Positions 5,118-5,257 of a stretch of DNA of 5,257 bases are shown one piece after another. Every line of letters starts with the position of its first letter. The stretch's first letter is position 1. Made by a program: the position numbers and the translations under genes. The stretch is from Acidimicrobiaceae bacterium (lineage in GTDB: Bacteria > Actinomycetota > Acidimicrobiia > Acidimicrobiales > Salinilacustritrichaceae), in contig DMTU01000110.1 of the NCBI GenBank assembly GCA_003476595.1, positions 20,816 through 26,072 of the forward strand, given 5' to 3'. Under the pieces are notes generated by a model. The model had not been told where the DNA came from, made no database searches, and saw only the letters and a program-made list of their open reading frames with translations.

Positions 5118-5257
5118 ATGGCGGACCCGTCCCTGGAGTTCCCGAACTACTCCGAGCAGACCGCCGACGGCATGCTCGGCACCAACCCGATGCTCGAGGC
5201 CGGGCTCATGGGGTTCCTCGGCATCCGCCACTCGGCGTGCGGTGCGGGGTGGATCGA
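5118..5257 (+). CDS. PaaI-like hotdog thioesterase (N-terminal part, cut by window edge)
   Basis: ATG at 5118 opens a frame that runs off the right edge after 46 full codons, of perhaps 140-160 expected. The readable part includes SLEFPNYSEQTADGML (5-20), NPMLEAGLMGFLGIRH (23-38) and GAGWI (42-46). The FLGIRH...G.GW pattern is typical of the first strand of actinobacterial PaaI/YbgC-like hotdog thioesterases, which hydrolyse acyl-CoA to free acid and CoA. The HGG-type active-site region lies beyond the window, so activity cannot be checked. An in-frame TGA (the DedA stop, 5088-5090) and no other start codon in between fix the start. It follows the DedA gene by 27 bases, but the palindrome and -10-like box suggest separate control. 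Confidence 0.75.
   Translation, partial: MADPSLEFPNYSEQTADGMLGTNPMLEAGLMGFLGIRHSACGAGWI

Noticed and set aside
5088..5120. Possible DedA-thioesterase fusion, since the thioesterase lies in the same frame after the DedA stop
   Set aside because: A TGA and nine further codons separate them, the thioesterase has its own ATG and -10-like box, and there is no sign of a recoding signal.

Overview
The window looks like a chromosomal piece of a high-GC actinobacterium. I place it tentatively in the Acidimicrobiia, from the very GC-rich coding sequence, a lipoprotein with a Thr/Ser-rich linker after its lipobox, actinobacterial-type acyl-CoA metabolism genes, and several starts that look leaderless (a TANNNT-like hexamer just before the start codon, with no Shine-Dalgarno). 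This placement is inference; no rRNA or other marker gene is present. It holds five complete protein genes and two cut by the window edges. I see no tRNA, rRNA, CRISPR array, insertion sequence, phage gene or attachment site.

Layout. Left, minus strand: a class C beta-lactamase-like serine hydrolase (337-1569). Its stop overlaps by one base (TGATG) the start of an ALDH7-type aldehyde dehydrogenase, probably L-piperidine-6-carboxylate / alpha-aminoadipate semialdehyde dehydrogenase, which runs off the left edge. A 115-bp divergent region (1570-1684) separates this pair from a plus-strand acyl-CoA dehydrogenase (1685-2890), which ends in a long imperfect hairpin. A short secreted lipoprotein of unknown function follows (2941-3585). 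It converges, across a 70-bp gap containing an 8-bp-arm inverted repeat, on a minus-strand enoyl-CoA hydratase/isomerase-family protein (3656-4432). That gene diverges from a DedA-family membrane protein (4467-5090) with only 34 bp between the start codons. A PaaI-like hotdog thioesterase starts at 5118, just after a perfect 16-bp palindrome, and runs off the right edge.

Function. The acyl-CoA dehydrogenase, crotonase-family protein and thioesterase all act on CoA thioesters, so the region suits fatty-acid or other acyl-CoA catabolism. They lie in separate transcription units, so this is loose clustering and not one operon. DedA proteins are membrane transporters or flippases, and nothing here links this one to the acyl-CoA genes. 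The genes are ordinary, and I found no convincing novel multi-gene system. The more interesting signals are regulatory: a repeated start-proximal promoter-like element, including an 18-of-21-base match between two gene starts, the 16-bp palindrome before the thioesterase, and the very tight divergent promoter region.
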